Below, piece after piece: positions 1 to 6,343 of a stretch of 7,492 bases of DNA. The position numbers and the translations under genes were made by a program. The DNA comes from an uncultured Bacteroidota bacterium. Lineage in GTDB: Bacteria; Bacteroidota; Bacteroidia; NS11-12g; UBA955. The first letter of the stretch is position 1. Each line of letters opens with the position of its first letter. The notes under the pieces are model-generated. The model was not told the DNA's origin. It saw only the letters and a list, made by a program, of their open reading frames with translations, and did not search any database. The stretch is from positions 1 to 7,492 of the forward strand of contig CAIRMY010000099.1 of NCBI GenBank assembly GCA_903879775.1, written 5' to 3'.

Positions 1-1877
1 AAAATTAATTCATTATTTGCCGTTTTTTGAACTTTTTCGTGATCTAATAAATTATTCAAAACATGAAGATATTCTTTTTGAAATTCAAATGGAATGTTCA
101 GCACAAACGAATCAAATAAAATCGGTGATTTTAATCGTTGAAATATATCTGCTTCAATTTCAATATCGGTAGGCTTTATGCTGAATTTTTTACAGTTGTC
201 GCATTTACCACAGGGAATACTTTGCTGATTCGTAAAATGTTTGATCCAAAACGCAGATCTACATTCTATGCTCTCCGAGTAAAGCTCCATCTTTTGCACC
301 GATTGTAATCTCCTCGCTTTCAACTCATGAATGATATTCATATTCAATGAGGGATACATACTTCGCGGCTCAATGAGTGTGATTAATGGAGCATCGGTCC
401 GTTGAACATAATCAATCAGTCGAGATTTTTGCAAATGCATCAACCATTGAACAACTTGATTTTCTGTGGCGCGAATTCTCTTAGCCAATTGTATTTCATG
501 AATGGCCGCATGGGCGTCGAATATCCCTCCGAATGACCTTAACAACACATCAATGATTGGCTCATAAACTTCATATCGCAGTTTAAAATCATAAACTGTT
601 TGAAAATCTGTGATAAATTTCACCCTTGAGGGACTTTTAATGCCTTCATTCAATAGCCATTGCCCCATTGATTCGAGTGATTTTGCCGCAAAGTAAAGTT
701 CAAACATTGGGAGTTTGTAAAAATCACTAATTGCCTGAAAATTAATTGGATAAGACATTTGCTCTCCATAACCAGGTGCGATACCCAGCTGATTCATCAC
801 AGCGTGATAACCACGGAGGCATGATTTTTCATCGGGATGCTGATTTTCGACATGTTTAAAAAGTTGTTTCCAATCACTTTTTTGATGGAGTAAAATACAA
901 TAACTCGTTTGTCCATCTCTTCCAGCCCTACCCGCCTCTTGGTAGTAATCTTCAGGCGTTGCAGATGGCATTAAATGATACACATAGCGAACATCTGGTT
1001 TATCAACGCCCATTCCAAAGGCATTGGTACAAACCATTACGCGAACTTTATTTTGAATCCAATCTTGTTGCCTTCGAGATCTTGTATCAGAATCCAAACC
1101 CCCGTGATAAAAATGTGCTGAAACATTATTTTTATCTAAAAATCTAGCTATTTCCTGAACTTCTTTTCTCGTATTCGAAAAAACGATGCTGCAACCTTCT
1201 GTTTTTTTGAGGGAATTGAGCAATATTCCGCTTTTATTTTCAGTATCAATGGCATAAAAAACGAGATTATTTCGTTCAAATGAACCTTGATGTATTTTAA
1301 CTTGATTGAGTTCGAGACCTGAAATAATTTCCTCCTGAATCCATTCGGGAGCACTCGCAGTGAATGCGCAAACAGGTACTTTGGGCAACAATTGGCGCAC
1401 TGAAGAAATTCTCAAAAATGAGGGACGAAAATCTTTTCCCCACATAGAAACGCAGTGAGCTTCATCAACAACGAGCAATTTAATGGGCAAATTCAGCAAA
1501 TATCCCTCAAAATTAGACGATGTAAGTCGCTCAGGAGAAACATACAACATTTGATAATGTCCTTGAAGGGCATTCTCTAAGATTTGTTTTATTTCTGTCC
1601 ATGACAATCCACTATGGATGTAAGTTGCTGAAATCCCTTTGCTTTTAAGTCCATCAACTTGGTCTTTCATCAAAGCAATCAAAGGCGAAACAACAAGGGT
1701 CAATCCACCAAGAATTAAAGCCGGAACTTGAAAACAAATACTCTTACCACCGCCTGTAGGCAGCAGTGCTAGCAAATCATTTTGATTTAAAATTGACTGA
1801 ACAATTTCAAGTTGCCCTGGCCTGAACGCCTTGTAATTCCAATATTTAAAAAGCGTTTCTTCAGGCGTTAAGTTCAT
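1..1877 (-). CDS. recQ: RecQ-family ATP-dependent DNA helicase, short Bacteroidota type (3' end cut by window)
   Basis: The frame is open from an ATG at 1877 to the left edge, giving 625 codons with no stop. Superfamily 2 helicase motifs are in order: Q-motif-like FRPGQ (18-22), Walker A TGGGKS (41-46), SPLIALMKDQV (64-74), DEAH (138-141), aromatic loop MWGKDFRP (145-152), TNAFGMGVDKPD (284-295), and QEAGRAGRDG (313-322). A zinc site follows with Cys539, 556, 559 and 562, the same 17-3-3 spacing as E. coli RecQ. The family unwinds DNA 3' to 5' in repair and recombination. About 160 more residues separate the helicase core from the zinc cysteines than in E. coli, and no HRDC domain is visible; I recall this layout from short Bacteroidota RecQ proteins of about 630 residues, so probably only a few residues are missing. 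Two positions depart from consensus: Met145 where Gln is usual, and TASA instead of TATA in motif III. The start lies 2 bases after the upstream gene's stop, so co-transcription is likely. The family call is secure; the exact subfamily is less so. Confidence 0.95.
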   Translation of the reverse strand, partial: MNLTPEETLFKYWNYKAFRPGQLEIVQSILNQNDLLALLPTGGGKSICFQVPALILGGLTLVVSPLIALMKDQVDGLKSKGISATYIHSGLSWTEIKQILENALQGHYQMLYVSPERLTSSNFEGYLLNLPIKLLVVDEAHCVSMWGKDFRPSFLRISSVRQLLPKVPVCAFTASAPEWIQEEIISGLELNQVKIHQGSFERNNLVFYAIDTENKSGILLNSLKKTEGCSIVFSNTRKEVQEIARFLDKNNVSAHFYHGGLDSDTRSRRQQDWIQNKVRVMVCTNAFGMGVDKPDVRYVYHLMPSATPEDYYQEAGRAGRDGQTSYCILLHQKSDWKQLFKHVENQHPDEKSCLRGYHAVMNQLGIAPGYGEQMSYPINFQAISDFYKLPMFELYFAAKSLESMGQWLLNEGIKSPSRVKFITDFQTVYDFKLRYEVYEPIIDVLLRSFGGIFDAHAAIHEIQLAKRIRATENQVVQWLMHLQKSRLIDYVQRTDAPLITLIEPRSMYPSLNMNIIHELKARRLQSVQKMELYSESIECRSAFWIKHFTNQQSIPCGKCDNCKKFSIKPTDIEIEADIFQRLKSPILFDSFVLNIPFEFQKEYLHVLNNLLDHEKVQKTANNELI

Positions 1878-1879
1878 GG

Positions 1880-2872
1880 TTAAATTTGGGTTTTCAATCT
1901 GTCGATATTAGACTGCATAGAACTAAAAAATTGATTTCTAACACGTTCTGATATTTGACTCACCATGTCGCTTTTAGACATCAGGTTATTCAGCCAACCA
2001 TCCACTTGAATGTTAAATGCGTCATTTTTTGTTTGGATAAAATTAAAAGAATTATATCCGAGATAGGTCGCAGTTTTATTAACAGACTTCAAAAAAACGC
2101 AATTATTTCCAATCATCAAATCACAAGAGTATAAAGTATAGCTCATTTTTGAAAATTCTTTTGTAATTGGGTTGTATTTCAATCCATTTTCAGCTTGTTT
2201 TTTAACCATTTCAATCAATCCTTCAAGTTCCTGAAGAATATTCAAAATAGTCTGACGTTCTTTAAAATAGCCAGCAGCCCAGTAAAATTGAATTTGCTTG
2301 ATGGTGCTTTTTAGGGTGTCTTCATGCCAAATTTCGATGGATGGTATATTCAAAAAAGATTCTCTCACTTTTGCTATTTCGGATATCCAAGTTGCGGGCA
2401 AGATCACATCTTCAACGCTCAATCCTTGAAATTGATTTACATTGAGGATTGATTTATTCCAATAAACCATTTTAAAACGGGCCAATTCAGGAAAAAAGAA
2501 ATGATAGAATACGGGCAAATCTTCAGCTGCGTAGGTAATACTCGCTTCCGGCGAATGACTAATCCAAGTTAAATCTTCATGAAGAACTCTCAGATATCCG
2601 GCAAACATATTGGTTTCCGTATTGAGTGAATTTGCTCTAAACGAAACTAAATTAGATTCGTTTGTAAGCAAATGTGTGATTGAAATATTGAATTGAGCTG
2701 AAATACTCATTGTTTCTTCTAATGAGAAATCGGTTTCGCACCTCAATCTTCTGTATACACTATCTAAACTCATTGACATTCGACTACTTAACTCTTCCGC
2801 TAAATTTAGATGGGATGGAATTGAATTTTTCAACAATTCAACAAATGCCAATTGAAATTTTCTCTCTGTCAT
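1880..2872 (-). CDS. Helix-turn-helix-like protein with a C-terminal region of unknown function
   Basis: This 330-residue soluble protein starts at ATG 2872 and has no signal peptide or membrane segment. Residues about 21-69 look like a Cro/C1 or BetR-type DNA-binding fold: LAEELSSRMSMSLDSVYRRL, then a second helix pair ending ISITHLL. The YRRLR stretch (40-44) would fall at or near the recognition helix. The rest (about 75-330) matches no domain I can name. It is rich in aromatics around 114-140, including FYHFFFPELARFK followed by YWNK, then has helical stretches and an amphipathic C-terminal helix. I recall similar proteins of about 300 residues, often in several copies, annotated as hypothetical or XRE-like in Bacteroidota. 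It shares a control region with the divergent gene at 3096 and sits 2 bases ahead of recQ. Regulation of its own promoter is plausible but inferred. DNA binding is a moderate-confidence call; the function of the large C-terminal part is unknown. Confidence 0.8.
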   Translation of the reverse strand: MTERKFQLAFVELLKNSIPSHLNLAEELSSRMSMSLDSVYRRLRCETDFSLEETMSISAQFNISITHLLTNESNLVSFRANSLNTETNMFAGYLRVLHEDLTWISHSPEASITYAAEDLPVFYHFFFPELARFKMVYWNKSILNVNQFQGLSVEDVILPATWISEIAKVRESFLNIPSIEIWHEDTLKSTIKQIQFYWAAGYFKERQTILNILQELEGLIEMVKKQAENGLKYNPITKEFSKMSYTLYSCDLMIGNNCVFLKSVNKTATYLGYNSFNFIQTKNDAFNIQVDGWLNNLMSKSDMVSQISERVRNQFFSSMQSNIDRLKTQI

Positions 2873-2998
2873 ATTTATTTTTTGGGTTTTTCCGTAATCA
2901 TTACAATTCGTTTTAAGGCTATTCCGTAAAATATTCGTATCAACTCCTAAAATTTACGAGAATACAATATAAAACACTCTAAAAACTATAACTTACAC

Positions 2999-3012
2999 AA
3001 TACAAATGTATT
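2999..3012. repeat. Small inverted repeat over the candidate -7 element
   Basis: Arms AATACA and TGTATT are separated by two bases (AA). It covers the -7 candidate of the helix-turn-helix gene and contains TACAAAT (3001-3007), which recurs at 3024-3030. It could be a second binding site for the same protein as the larger palindrome, but such short repeats in AT-rich DNA also arise by chance. Confidence 0.4.
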
Positions 3013-3029
3013 TTTTCGACTATTACAAA
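3003..3029 (-). promoter_or_regulatory. Candidate promoter of the helix-turn-helix gene
   Basis: On the minus strand TACATTTG (3010-3003) matches the Bacteroidota -7 consensus TAnnTTTG exactly. A TTTG (3029-3026) lies upstream but only 15 bases away, shorter than the usual 17-23, so the -33 element is doubtful. The implied leader is roughly 120 bases. Both elements lie within inverted repeats. Confidence 0.4.
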
Positions 3030-3047
3030 TAAATTAATATTTGTAAT
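3022..3047. repeat. 10-bp perfect inverted repeat between divergent genes, candidate operator
   Basis: Arms ATTACAAATA (3022-3031) and TATTTGTAAT (3038-3047) are perfectly complementary around a 6-base spacer. The left arm carries CAAA, the possible -33 of the minus-strand gene. The right arm carries TTTG, the possible -33 of the plus-strand gene. There is no T-run after it in either direction that would make it a terminator, so a dimeric regulator site is the better reading. The bound protein is unknown; the adjacent helix-turn-helix protein is the obvious candidate. Confidence 0.5.
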
Positions 3048-3071
3048 TCGAGAAATTAAAGTTCAAATTTG
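3040..3071 (+). promoter_or_regulatory. Candidate promoter of the CsgG-like gene
   Basis: TTTG (3040-3043), 20 bases, then CAAATTTG (3064-3071), which has C instead of T in the first position of TAnnTTTG. It sits 24 bases before the ATG at 3096, leaving a leader of roughly 15-20 bases. If real, it rules out the TTG at 3069 as the start. Confidence 0.35.
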
Positions 3072-3095
3072 CATCACAAATATGTTAAATCATTT

Positions 3096-4250
3096 ATGAA
3101 AAAACTATTCCTAAATTCAATGTTCCTATTCTCGTTTATGTTTATGGGAGCAACTGTTTCAAACGCGCAAGAAAGTGAAAAACCAAGTATTGCGGTTATC
3201 GATTTTGATTCAAGAGCGCACTCAATGAATCAGCAACAAGTGATTCAATTCATTTCCAATGAACTCATAAGAGTTGGTCAGTATGAAGTGATGGACAAAT
3301 ACGACTTAGAGTATTATGCAAAAAAAGATACAATTAAATTATCGGGTTGCTTTGCTAAGGCTTGTTTACAGGAAGTTGGTAAAAAATTAAAAGTTAAAAA
3401 ACTGATCACCGGATCAATTGCTGAACTTGGATCAAGTTTAGCGGTAACTTTTAGAATCTTAGATGTTGAAAAGGGTATTTTTGAAAAAATGAGCACCCGC
3501 GAATTTTTATTAATTCAGGGGAACGAATTTCCTATGCTGCGCATTGTTTTGAATGAAATGTTTGGATTGCCGAACGACCAAGACATTGTGAATAAACTAA
3601 CCAAAAAATCAGAATTAGACAATGCAATTAACAACCCTTATGAATTGCGTTTGCAAAATGATGGTCCACGTATGGGGATGGTATTTTTAACCGGATACGG
3701 AGCGAAAGTCTTAACCAATCCTGAAGTTAAAGGCGGTTATGCTGGTGGCTATGGCAATGTTGCAACATTGTTTCAATTTGGATACCAATTTGAAAAGCAA
3801 TATTTGAACGAAGGAAACTTTCAGGCTTTATTTGAGTTTGTACCGATGATCACAGGATTAGATCAAGGAAGATTTATTCCGAGCATCAACTTTTTAAATG
3901 GCATTCGCAATAACATGAATGGTTGGGAATTTGCTTTTGGTCCAAACTTTAGTTTAGGCAAATACGCTATGGGATACGACGATGGAAATGGCAATTTTGT
4001 CATAAAAGCAACTACTGGTAAGAGTTTGGAAGATGAAGCAGAAGCAAACAATAAAACAGTCATTGAATTGCCTGATTCGAGAGGAAGCACTCAAATTTCA
4101 ACAGGGTTTTTATTTGCTATAGGTAAAACTTTCCGTTCAGGAAAATTGAATTTACCGGTTAACTTATTTTTTATTCCGAGCACAACAGGATTGCGTTATG
4201 GAATCTCTGTAGGTTGGAATGGTAAAGCAAGAGAAGTATTGAGAGACTAA
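3096..4250 (+). CDS. Secreted CsgG/LpoB-like domain protein with beta-rich C-terminal half
   Basis: The start chosen is ATG 3096, which gives 384 residues beginning with a textbook signal peptide: MKKLFLNS, a hydrophobic core, and SNA-Q as the likely cleavage site after residue 24. An in-frame TTG at 3069 would add nine polar residues and spoil this. There is no lipobox cysteine, so it is probably not a lipoprotein. Residues 30 to about 150 resemble the CsgG/LpoB/DUF2380 group: IAVIDFDSR (32-40), GQYEVMDK (61-68), GCFAKACLQEVGKKL (84-98), KLITGSIAEL (102-111) and FRILDVEKG (119-127). Cys85 and Cys90 could pair in the periplasm. From about 185 on the chain alternates hydrophobic and polar residues, with many aromatics and glycines, in the manner of beta-strands. 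A charged loop lies near 305-335. The last residues (REVLRD) are not a typical outer-membrane barrel end. Members of this group act in the cell envelope; a specific role here cannot be given. Confidence 0.85.
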   Translation: MKKLFLNSMFLFSFMFMGATVSNAQESEKPSIAVIDFDSRAHSMNQQQVIQFISNELIRVGQYEVMDKYDLEYYAKKDTIKLSGCFAKACLQEVGKKLKVKKLITGSIAELGSSLAVTFRILDVEKGIFEKMSTREFLLIQGNEFPMLRIVLNEMFGLPNDQDIVNKLTKKSELDNAINNPYELRLQNDGPRMGMVFLTGYGAKVLTNPEVKGGYAGGYGNVATLFQFGYQFEKQYLNEGNFQALFEFVPMITGLDQGRFIPSINFLNGIRNNMNGWEFAFGPNFSLGKYAMGYDDGNGNFVIKATTGKSLEDEAEANNKTVIELPDSRGSTQISTGFLFAIGKTFRSGKLNLPVNLFFIPSTTGLRYGISVGWNGKAREVLRD

Positions 4251-4275
4251 TAGTTCCTGGTATATAAATGAAAAG

Positions 4276-4304
4276 AAGACCGGTTTTTACTGGTCTTTTT
4301 TTTT
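4276..4304 (+). terminator. Rho-independent terminator, possibly bidirectional
   Basis: Stem AAGACCGGT (4276-4284) pairs with ACTGGTCTT (4289-4297) with one G-U wobble and a TTTT loop. A run of nine T follows at 4296-4304. It ends the CsgG-like transcript 25 bases after its stop. On the minus strand the hairpin is followed by TTCTTTTC, so it may also stop the converging ABC gene. The T-run overlaps the last two bases of that gene's stop codon. Confidence 0.85.
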
Positions 4305-4953
4305 ATGCCAAATCACCATCTTTTAACACAATTTGACGGTCGGCCATTTGGGCTAACTCTGGATTGTGTGTAACGATGATAAACGTTAATCCGAAATCAT
4401 CGCGCATTTTAAAAAACAATTCATGAATAAATTTAGCGTTTTTCGAATCTAAATTCCCGCTTGGTTCATCTGCTAAAATCACTTTGGGATTCATAATTAA
4501 AGCCCTTGCAATTGCAACGCGCTGTTGCTCACCGCCCGACAATTGAGAAGGTTTATGGGTTAATCGATCACCTAACCCCAAATATGTTAAAATTTCTGTT
4601 GCTGCTTTTTTAGATTCTGACATTGATTTATTGGCAATCAGCATCGGTATAATTACATTTTCAATGGCCGAAAACTCAGGTACCAATTGATGAAATTGAA
4701 ATACAAATCCGATGTTTTTATTCCTGAAATCTGCCAATTCATTGCCTTTGAGCGTTGAGATTTTTGTTTGATTAAAAAAAACATCTCCACCTGTTGGTTT
4801 GTCTAAAGTACCTAAAATTTGCAACAATGTACTCTTCCCTGCACCACTTTCGCCTGTAATGCACACAATTTCTTTTTCACTGATTTCTAAATCAATTCCT
4901 TTAAGAACACTTAGTTCGTTGTAACTTTTCTGAAGATTTTTACAAGAAATCAC
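4303..4953 (-). CDS. lolD: LolD/MacB-type ABC transporter ATP-binding protein
   Basis: This 216-residue protein is a complete single nucleotide-binding domain. Walker A is GESGAGKST (34-42), the Q-loop glutamine is Q86 in FVFQFHQLVPEFSAIENV, the signature is LSGGEQQRVAIARA (138-151), Walker B with its glutamate is VILADEPSGNLD (158-169), and the switch histidine is H196 in VTHNPEL. The Q-loop sequence and the SGNLD after Walker B are typical of the LolD/MacB/FtsE group, which power lipoprotein release from the inner membrane or related export. The start is GTG at 4953; a stop lies in frame three codons upstream, and MISCKNLQKSYNELSVLKG aligns with the family N-terminus, so no longer form exists. 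No permease (LolC/E-like) is adjacent, so the partner is encoded elsewhere. The symbol is by similarity; FtsE or MacB-like roles are not excluded. It converges on the CsgG-like gene and diverges from sucC. Confidence 0.9.
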   Translation of the reverse strand: MISCKNLQKSYNELSVLKGIDLEISEKEIVCITGESGAGKSTLLQILGTLDKPTGGDVFFNQTKISTLKGNELADFRNKNIGFVFQFHQLVPEFSAIENVIIPMLIANKSMSESKKAATEILTYLGLGDRLTHKPSQLSGGEQQRVAIARALIMNPKVILADEPSGNLDSKNAKFIHELFFKMRDDFGLTFIIVTHNPELAQMADRQIVLKDGDLA

Positions 4954-4969
4954 GTTGTTTTAATATTTT

Positions 4970-5003
4970 TTTGATGGATTGGGCCCAAAGTTAGTTATTT
5001 TTG
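4970..5003 (+). promoter_or_regulatory. Candidate promoter of sucC
   Basis: TTTG (4970-4973), 22 bases, then TATTTTTG (4996-5003), an exact TAnnTTTG, followed by CAGC. Transcription would start near 5010, giving a leader of about 28 bases before the ATG at 5038. A weak purine stretch (GGAAAAG) precedes the start but is not a convincing Shine-Dalgarno sequence. Confidence 0.65.
4979..4988. repeat. GC-cored perfect palindrome between lolD and sucC
   Basis: TTGGGCCCAA is a perfect 10-base palindrome in otherwise AT-rich intergenic DNA. It lies between the candidate sucC -33 and -7 elements and overlaps the end of the lolD -7 element. It could be a regulator site, or be the chance result of two common motifs meeting. 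Confidence 0.45.
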
Positions 5004-5019
5004 CAGCTGAAATAGCAAA
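4986..5019 (-). promoter_or_regulatory. Candidate promoter of lolD
   Basis: On the minus strand TTTG (5019-5016), 22 bases, then TAACTTTG (4993-4986), an exact TAnnTTTG. Transcription would start near 4980, giving a leader of about 25 bases before the GTG at 4953. It overlaps the sucC promoter on the other strand. Confidence 0.6.
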
Positions 5020-5037
5020 TCATCCGGAAAAGATCTT

Positions 5038-6264
5038 ATGAACATTCATGAATATCAAGCAAAAGAAATCTTAAAAAAATATGGCGTTGCCGTACAAAAT
5101 GGATTTGTTGCAGAATCTCCTGAGCAAGCAAAAGAAGCTGCTGAGCGTGTAAAAACTGAATTCGACAGTGGTTGGTGTGTTGTAAAAGCACAAATCCACG
5201 CTGGAGGAAGAGGTAAAGGTAAAATTCAAGGCTCTGAGCAACGTGGAGTACAAGTGGCAAAGTCAGCTGATCAAGCAGCTGAAATTGCGGCAAATATGTT
5301 AGGTGGCACTTTGGTGACAATCCAAACTGGTGCTGCAGGCAAAGTTGTAAGTAAAGTATTGGTTGCTCAAGACGTATTTTATCCAGGACCTAACGAACCA
5401 AAAGAATACTACATGAGTGTACTTTTGGATCGTCAGAAAAAACAAAATGTAATTATTTATACCACTGAAGGAGGTATGGATATTGAAGAGGTTGCAGAAA
5501 ATCACCCAGAAAAAATTCACAGAGAGTGGGTTAACCCTGGCACTGGTTTACAGCCTTTCCAAGCGCGTAAAATTGCCTTTAATTTAGGTCTTGAAGGAAA
5601 GGCATTCAAAGAAATGGTTGCATTCGTTAGCGCTTTGTATAGAGCTTATGATGAAACTGATTCTGCGATGTTTGAAATCAACCCTGTTTTAAAAACTTCT
5701 GACGATAAAATAATTGCTGTTGACGCTAAAGTTAATTTAGATGATAACGCACTTTATCGCCACAAGGACTTCTTAGAATTGCGCGATTTAGCGGAAGAAG
5801 ATCCTACTGAAGTTGAAGCAGGCAAATACAATCTTAACTATGTAAAACTCGATGGAAACGTTGGTTGTATGGTGAACGGTGCTGGTTTGGCTATGGCCAC
5901 AATGGATATTATCAAATTAAGTGGTGGTGAACCTGCTAACTTCCTAGATGTTGGAGGTACTGCTAACGCTGAAACTGTAGAAGCTGGATTTAGAATTATC
6001 ATGAGCGACCCTAATGTTAAAGCAATTTTAATCAATATCTTTGGTGGTATTGTACGTTGCGATAGAGTTGCAAATGGTGTTGTTGAAGCTTACCGTAAAA
6101 TTGGTGATGTTCAAATTCCTATCATTGTGCGCTTACAAGGTACAAATGCTGAAGAAGCAAAAAGAATTATCGACGAGAGTGGCTTAAAAGTTTATTCTGC
6201 AATTGCACTTCAAGAAGCTGCTGAAATTGTTGAAAAAGTGCTTAAAGGCAATATGAACGCTTAA
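5038..6264 (+). CDS. sucC: Succinyl-CoA synthetase (ADP-forming) beta subunit
   Basis: With the alpha subunit SucD this enzyme converts succinyl-CoA, ADP (or GDP) and phosphate to succinate, ATP and CoA in the cytoplasmic TCA cycle. The 408 residues cover the whole family. The ATP-grasp N-terminus starts MNIHEYQAKEILKKYGV. The nucleotide site includes Lys50 in VVKAQIHAGGRGKG and Gly57-Arg58-Gly59. Metal ligands are Asn215 in MFEINPV and Asp229 in AVDAKVNLDD, with the same 14-residue spacing as N199/D213 of E. coli. The C-terminal ligase domain shows GNVGCMVNGAGLAMATMD, NFLDVGG and NIFGGIVRCD. It is about 20 residues longer than the 388-residue E. coli protein, partly from a segment near VFYPGPNEPKEYY that I recall from Bacteroidota homologues. 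sucD does not follow; a terminator closes the gene 27 bases downstream, so it is a single-gene unit. Start ATG 5038 is unambiguous. Confidence 0.98.
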   Translation: MNIHEYQAKEILKKYGVAVQNGFVAESPEQAKEAAERVKTEFDSGWCVVKAQIHAGGRGKGKIQGSEQRGVQVAKSADQAAEIAANMLGGTLVTIQTGAAGKVVSKVLVAQDVFYPGPNEPKEYYMSVLLDRQKKQNVIIYTTEGGMDIEEVAENHPEKIHREWVNPGTGLQPFQARKIAFNLGLEGKAFKEMVAFVSALYRAYDETDSAMFEINPVLKTSDDKIIAVDAKVNLDDNALYRHKDFLELRDLAEEDPTEVEAGKYNLNYVKLDGNVGCMVNGAGLAMATMDIIKLSGGEPANFLDVGGTANAETVEAGFRIIMSDPNVKAILINIFGGIVRCDRVANGVVEAYRKIGDVQIPIIVRLQGTNAEEAKRIIDESGLKVYSAIALQEAAEIVEKVLKGNMNA

Positions 6265-6290
6265 TTTTATTTCACACTATAAATTATAGA

Positions 6291-6318
6291 AAAAACCGCC
6301 AATGGCGGTTTTTTTTTT
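6291..6318 (+). terminator. Rho-independent terminator of sucC
   Basis: Stem AAAAACCGCC (6291-6300) pairs perfectly with GGCGGTTTTT (6304-6313) around the loop AAT. The T-run continues to 6318. The GC-rich core stands out from the AT-rich surroundings. The A-run before the stem means it could also act on the minus strand. Confidence 0.93.
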
Positions 6319-6343
6319 GCAATTCACATTTGTGGAAAGCCTC

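Noticed and set aside
959..1354. Short open frames on both strands within the recQ region
   Set aside because: The continuous minus-strand recQ frame with all helicase motifs explains this DNA.
2710..2916. Plus-strand frame opposite the start of the helix-turn-helix gene
   Set aside because: It has no recognisable domain, overlaps the conserved N-terminus of the opposite gene, and has no promoter candidate.
3069..3095. Longer form of the CsgG-like protein starting at TTG 3069
   Set aside because: It adds nine polar residues before a canonical signal peptide that begins at ATG 3096, and it overlaps the candidate -7 element.
3863..4090. Minus-strand frame of 75 codons within the CsgG-like gene
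   Set aside because: No family features; the plus-strand gene has a signal peptide and conserved motifs throughout.
5036..6035. Several minus-strand open frames of 60-94 codons inside sucC
   Set aside because: They lie opposite a strongly conserved gene, have low-complexity translations, and recognisable domains are absent. They are shadows of sucC codon use.
6325..6334. CACATTTGTG as an operator or second promoter before the DUF3078 gene
   Set aside because: The arms are only four bases, the match to TAnnTTTG is imperfect, and no suitably spaced -33 element was found.
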